Shown: piece after piece, positions 59,901 to 64,000 of the stretch | Layout of the letters: every line of letters begins with the position of its first letter | Position numbering within the stretch: position 1 is the first letter of the stretch | NCBI RefSeq assembly: GCF_036785885.1 | Contig: NC_092322.1 | Coordinates: 39,205,994-39,269,993 of the forward strand | Source: Coffea arabica | Taxonomy: Eukaryota; Streptophyta; Magnoliopsida; Gentianales; Rubiaceae | Direction: 5' to 3' | DNA length: 64,000 nucleotides | Translations under genes and position numbers: made by a program | The notes under the pieces: model-generated | What the model saw: the letters and a program-made list of their open reading frames with translations, nothing else | What the model was told of the DNA's origin: nothing | The model's database searches: none

Positions 59901-61100
59901 TCTGCATAGTGTTTGCTAATTTCAGCTTCAATTTCCTCTTCACTTGTACACCACACCCCATTTGTCTTCTAGAGTATGCTGATATTGTTCCGTTTCCTAT
60001 TAGCCATGACACTTAGGTGAAAGTAAGCTGTATTCTTATCCCCCTCCTTGAGCCATCTGCTTCTTGATTTCTGGCTCCAATATAGCTCTTCATCCTTGTA
60101 TGCTTTATTCAGTTGTAGCTTCAAGTTTGCAATAGCTCCTTTCTTATCCAGCTCACTCCTCTCACGTGCTACCCTTAGTTGCTCCTTTAGCTCCTCAATT
60201 TTTGCCTTTGTATTGCCTTTATTTGCCTTGTGCCATTCAATCAAAGCTACTCTACATTCCTTGATTCGTCTCACCACTCTAAACATTCTAGACCCATGTT
60301 GCTCCAGCCCCCAAGCTCTTTGGATAACAGCCACAGACTCCTCATCCTTTGCCCATCTCTAATCAAAACAGAACCTTCTTTTTATACCCCTTTGCTTCAG
60401 TTTAGTATCCACCATTAGCAAGCAGTGATCTGATGCTTCTTTCTCAATGTGTTCAACTGTAGTATTCTCATACACTTGCACCCATCCAACACTCCCTAAA
60501 CATCGATCTAGCCTCTCTTTTATCTCTCCCTCCCCTTCCCATGTGTTGCTCCATGTCCAAGGAACCCCTTTATACCCTATATCCACCAATTCGTTCCCAG
60601 AGATAAAACTATTGAACTCTCTAAAACTACCCTCTGATCTCTCTTTCCCTCCCCATTTCTCCCCATTTGAGCAGATATCATTGTAGTCTCCCACTATTAT
60701 CCACTTTTCCCCCCATTCCCTTTTCTTTTCCTTTATAGTCTCCCATTGTTGCACTCTTACTCTTTCCTCAGTACTTGCATATATTCCTACCAGCCACCAG
60801 TGATCATTTAACTCCTTATCTACCACCATTGCTGCAATGTACCACTTAGTGCTGTGTACATCAAGCAGTTGCACCCCCTCCTTCCAAAACAAAGCTAATC
60901 CCCCTGCTCTACCCTTGGGATTCACGACAAGGCTATGTTCAAATTTAATCCTTTTTTTGTACCTGCTTCATGTACCATTCTTTGTTTTTTGTTTCACACA
61001 AAAATACTATACTAGGAGAGTGGAGGTGGAGTACCTCCTTAAGTTGGGGAATTGTCAAGGGCCCTCCTGCACCTCGACAATTCCACACCGCCACCTTCAT
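56944..61100 (-). pseudogene. LINE ORF2 (endonuclease-RT-RNase H), decayed
   Basis: Starts at ATG 61100 (MKVAVWNCRGAGGP, the start of an APE-type endonuclease). Order: endonuclease to about 60370 with VGDYNDI and SDHCLLM; linker 59969-60334 with SRWLKEGDKNTAYFH; reverse transcriptase 58946-59956 with KAPGVDGMP, SKAYDRVEW, QGDPLSPYLF and the catalytic FADD at 59033-59044; thumb and zf-RVT region 57741-58925 (LKHILWRCF); RNase H-like domain 56944-57735 (INMDAAVS, ending in VTPFCN and TAA). Broken by a frameshift in an A run near 60950, in-frame stops TAG near 59966 and TAG near 58390, a frameshift near 58930, and further breaks near 57740. It would nick DNA and copy its own RNA at the nick; it cannot now. 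Confidence 0.93.
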
Positions 61101-62584
61101 TGTGTTGATGGAGGCATTGCGGGGCTAGCCTCCAATTCCCCTCCATGTTGTGCATCATCTTGATCCCTTTTTAAGCACTTGTTGTGTGGACCTTGTAATG
61201 TGTCCTCTTTCATTAGATCCAAGTCATGGCATTCTTCCAGTGTTTTTCTTTTCTCTCCAATGTTGCTCTCTGTCCCCCTGTCTGTGATATCTTTCAATGG
61301 TACCCTTTTGGCGCGCAAGCTCCTCCTCCACTAATTTTTCCTTCCTGGTTTGCTTTCACTTACTTGGATTTGGCTCATGGTATCTATTGTGTTACCGTCT
61401 TTGCTAGTCAAACTCCCCTTTCCTGACTTGTCTATCCCCTCTCTAACAACACAGTCATCTAACACCATATTCGCGGGGATCCGATTTTCTTTTCTAATCA
61501 AGTCTACTCCCAGGTCCACTACCATCTTATGGGTTTCAATATTTCCCTGCACCATAGTTCCACTCCCCTTTTTTTGTTTTCCCTCACCCTTACCCTCTTT
61601 CTCTACTCGTCCTTTCAGTCCTGCACTTTCCCTCAGAATCTCTCCCCATTTTTCTTCCATTGCCAGCTTTTCCTGATCATTTCCCTTAGTCTCCTTGTCA
61701 CCCCCCTGCTACTTATACCACCCATGACTCCAGATCCTCCCTCAAGTATCCCCCCTATCCTGCTATTGGATCCTTTGTCTACCATTGTCAACTCTTTAGG
61801 TTTCTGACTCGCCTTTGTGTTAGACGTGAAGCATGCTTTCAAGGGGGAGGCCATTATATTTTCTGCCCTCATACAAGCACCATACTGGCCTTCCCTACAT
61901 GACAGTCCTCCCCTTTTGTCCCCTGTACATGACTTGTCCCCATGCCCAATGATCCCACAATTGTAGCAAAAATCTGGGCATCTCTCATACTTAAATTCCA
62001 CCCATGTGTTCACTCCTTCAAGCTTTACCAACGTACCTCTCGGGAGAGGTTGTAGCATATCCACTTCAGCCATAATCTTCAGATGTCTCCCAGACTTTCC
62101 CTCTTAGTGGAACCAATACCTCTCTCACCGACCTAAAAATCTTTTCTAGCTTAAAGCCCACTGACTTACACAACCAATGGACTGGAAGATTCCAGATTTG
62201 TACCCAAATGTGTGCAAATCTAAAATGGTGGAGCTTCCTTTCACACCCAACCTCCCATTCCTTAATCACTAGAATATGATTATCCATAATCCACGGTCCC
62301 CCCAACAGGATTTTTTCACAATCCTCTCCCCTTTCTAACTGGAATTGAAAAAGATTTGGACCCAGCTCAGTAACAGTTAAGTTCCTGGGATATCCCCATG
62401 CATGATTAGTTAAATTCTTAATACCCGTGAAATGTGCAACCTTTTCACCAATCAACCTTCCCACCAGACTCTGCCTACAGTCTTGGATCCCCTCACTTAT
62501 ATCGTCAGAGGAGAGATCTACATCTTCTAGCTCTGACTTAGACAGATCGAACTTTCTAAAAGCTCTTGTTAGATCTTCCTCCAT
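61097..62584 (-). pseudogene. LINE ORF1 (DUF4283 plus CCHC), decayed
   Basis: Likely start ATG 62584 (MEEDLTRAF); an upstream in-frame ATG exists but the sequence before this one is unlike the family. DUF4283 domain to about 62080, with LLGGPWIMDNHILVIKEW. The zinc knuckle C-Y-N-C-G-I-I-G-H-G-D-K-S-C lies near 61930-61970, and a long polar tail follows. ORF1 proteins coat the LINE RNA. Breaks: a frameshift near 62085, a frameshift near 61660 and a stop TAG at 61331-61333. The tail frame ends at 61097 with TGA overlapping the ORF2 start (ATGA), so the two ORFs overlap by one base and ORF2 was probably translated by reinitiation or readthrough. Confidence 0.88.
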
Positions 62585-63194
62585 CCTCCAGATTCTAGTT
62601 GTAGAAATGCTACCTTGCATTATTTCCAATCGCAGAAGATCCAGTTGAGTACCCCTGCAAAAACAGAGTAGGAGGGCACCAAAAAACAGCAAAAAACCTA
62701 ATCTATACTACCAAAAAAGACAACTACGAATTCACGCACATCAGCTCATCGAAAGTTCAAGTCACCTTTTCTGGGTTGCATCCTTCAAATGTTCCTAGGA
62801 TCATGACCATTTCCACACAAGAAACAGAGTTGCAGCTCGGAGAAGAGTTTATGGACGTGGGTTTGGGTGTCTCAATTGTACGGAAGCTGAATAGTCACTA
62901 TTGGAAGTAAAGCTAGCTCTGTGTAACTTTCTATTTTGGGTTGGTGCTGTTTTTGAATTTTGAAACCTCCTACAATGAGAAGAAAAGCTCTCAAACTAGA
63001 GAGAGATGCTCTCAAACAAGAGAGAGGTGTACTCAATTCAGCTTGAAAGCTTGATGCATTACTACATTGTTAGCCACAGTAAATTCTGACTTTTGTACGG
63101 ACTGGATTTGTCTATGGTGGGAAGCGTCCCAGGCGCAGTAGTGTGGAATAGAGGGGCCAAAGATGAATTTTAAATTCGAATTGTGGAAGCGATG

Positions 63195-63395
63195 GGCCTG
63201 TTTGGAACCTGAGTTTTTTGGGAGCTTGTCTAAAACTTTACTGTAGTGCACTGTAGATTTTTTTGAAAAATTTTGTGGAAGTTTTTGTAAGGTGAAAAAC
63301 TTTTTTATAGAAGTTTTTGTAATATGAAAAATTTTTATAAAAATTTTTGTAATGTGAAAAATTTTGTAGAAATTTTTGTAAGGTGAAAAATTTTT
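63195..63395. repeat. Tandem repeat of ~30 bp
   Basis: 63266-63393 contains four to five diverged units of the type TTTTTGTAA-G/T-TGAAAAA-TTTT, each about 26-33 bases. It is preceded by GGCCTGTTTGGAACCTGAG and TTTACTGTAG, words found in the MITEs at 43805 and 46915, so this may be the left part of a related element. Confidence 0.7.
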
Positions 63396-63962
63396 TTCCT
63401 TTTCTTTTTTTCTTTTTTTTCCCTTTTTCTTTCTTTTTCTCTTTCTCTTTCTTTCCTTTTTCTTTCTTTCCATTTTCTTTTCTTTCCTCTCTTCTTCTTC
63501 TTCTTCTTCCTTCCCCCCCTATTACCTTTGCCTCCCACCTCCAGCACCCCCGCCAGCACCACCTCTCTTCTTTTTTTTTTCTTTTCTCCTCTCCCCCCTC
63601 CCTCTCCCTCCCCCGCCACCCCTTTCCTCCCCTCTCCCCCGCTACCCCTCTCCCACTCCCTTCCCCGTTCCTCCCCCCTCTGCCCACCACCCCCCTTGGG
63701 CCGCCCCTCTCCCACTCCCTCCCCCGCCACCTCCTATGCCCACCATCCCTTTCCTCCCCTCTGCCCCTTCGCCCCTCTGCCCCGCCACCCCTCTCCCCCC
63801 GCCACGCCCTTCCCCCGCCACCCCCTCTGCCCCTTCCCTCTCTCCCCCGCCACCCTCTCTGCCCCTTCCCCCTCCCCTGTTTCCCTTCCCGCTTCTTACC
63901 TTCCCTCTGTCCCTTTCTTTTTTTCACATTTTTCCTCTCCCTCTCCTCCCGTCTCCTCTCCT
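63396..63962. repeat. Long pyrimidine tract, CCCCTCTCC-type low complexity
   Basis: Nearly 570 bases of C and T on the plus strand (purines on the minus). It has diverged short units such as CCCCGCCACCCCTCTCC repeated from about 63605 to 63860. All long open frames here, on both strands, are proline/serine or glycine/arginine low-complexity translations and are not genes. Similar purine tracts occur at 7866-8170 and 29990-30180. Confidence 0.85.
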
Positions 63963-64000
63963 TGCTCTTGCCGGCAGATGAAGTAGCGAAATGAAATTTT

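Larger units (their letters stand above)
56890..63055 (-). mobile_element. Full-length L1-type LINE, decayed, 16-bp target duplication
   Basis: 6.17 kb on the minus strand between two copies of GCATTACTACATTGTT (56874-56889 and 63056-63071). The 3' end is a short A run (T run at 56890-56894 on the plus strand). It has a 5' UTR of about 470 bases with repeated TTTGAGAGC words, then ORF1, ORF2 and a short 3' UTR. Its arrangement is that of plant L1 elements: ORF1 with DUF4283 and zinc knuckle, ORF2 with APE endonuclease, reverse transcriptase and RNase H. Confidence 0.93.

Noticed and set aside
63238..63994. Long open frames in the pyrimidine tract on both strands (up to 229 codons)
   Set aside because: They are pure low-complexity translations (Pro/Ser/Leu or Gly/Arg/Glu) present in several frames at once. 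They have no domain and no conservation in the similar tracts.

Overview
The window reads as nuclear DNA of a flowering plant. It is AT-rich, its genes are sparse, and most of the sequence is transposons. The two large intact-looking coding regions are NLR (NB-ARC/LRR) disease-resistance proteins of the R1 late-blight type, a family expanded in asterids. I recognise several short inverted-repeat elements that I associate with Rubiaceae/Coffea, but the genus is only a guess. No tRNA, rRNA or CRISPR feature was seen.

Layout. Positions 1-21571 and 30166-42890 are two collinear copies of a tandem segmental duplication. Each carries one NLR gene on the minus strand (A at 16413-20329, B at 38555-42421), separated from the partner copy by insertions and deletions. 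A third partial copy of the NLR upstream region lies at 690-1440, so another NLR probably stood to the left of the window. Copy A alone holds a TAA-flanked MITE (5989-7418), a tRNA-derived SINE (2652-2808), a long-TIR element (8989-9445) and a solo LTR with target duplication (9975-11587). Copy B alone holds a 5'-truncated LINE (33668-34177).

Between the copies, 21572-28952 is a very large palindrome. It consists of two head-to-head copies of a PIF/Harbinger transposase gene separated by a 30-base spacer, and its left arm is interrupted by a hAT element (21715-23554). Transcription across it would give a long hairpin RNA. This makes it a candidate natural silencing locus of the Mu killer kind and the most interesting object in the window.

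The right third holds small inverted-repeat elements (43805-45396, 46915-47051), a Ty3/gypsy LTR retrotransposon with both LTRs and target duplication (47888-54917; coding part broken and RT core missing), a long-TIR element (55106-56165), and a structurally full-length but decayed L1-type LINE on the minus strand (56890-63055) with a 16-base target duplication. The window ends in a tandem repeat and a long pyrimidine tract.

Function. Only NLR B reads as an uninterrupted gene. NLR A is split by a 13-base deletion but keeps all NB-ARC motifs downstream of a new in-frame ATG. NLR B has lost a short acidic heptad-repeat tail, still present in A, through a single nonsense change. Everything else with coding similarity is a decayed transposon gene. 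Segment boundaries in the duplication were aligned by eye and are good to tens of bases.
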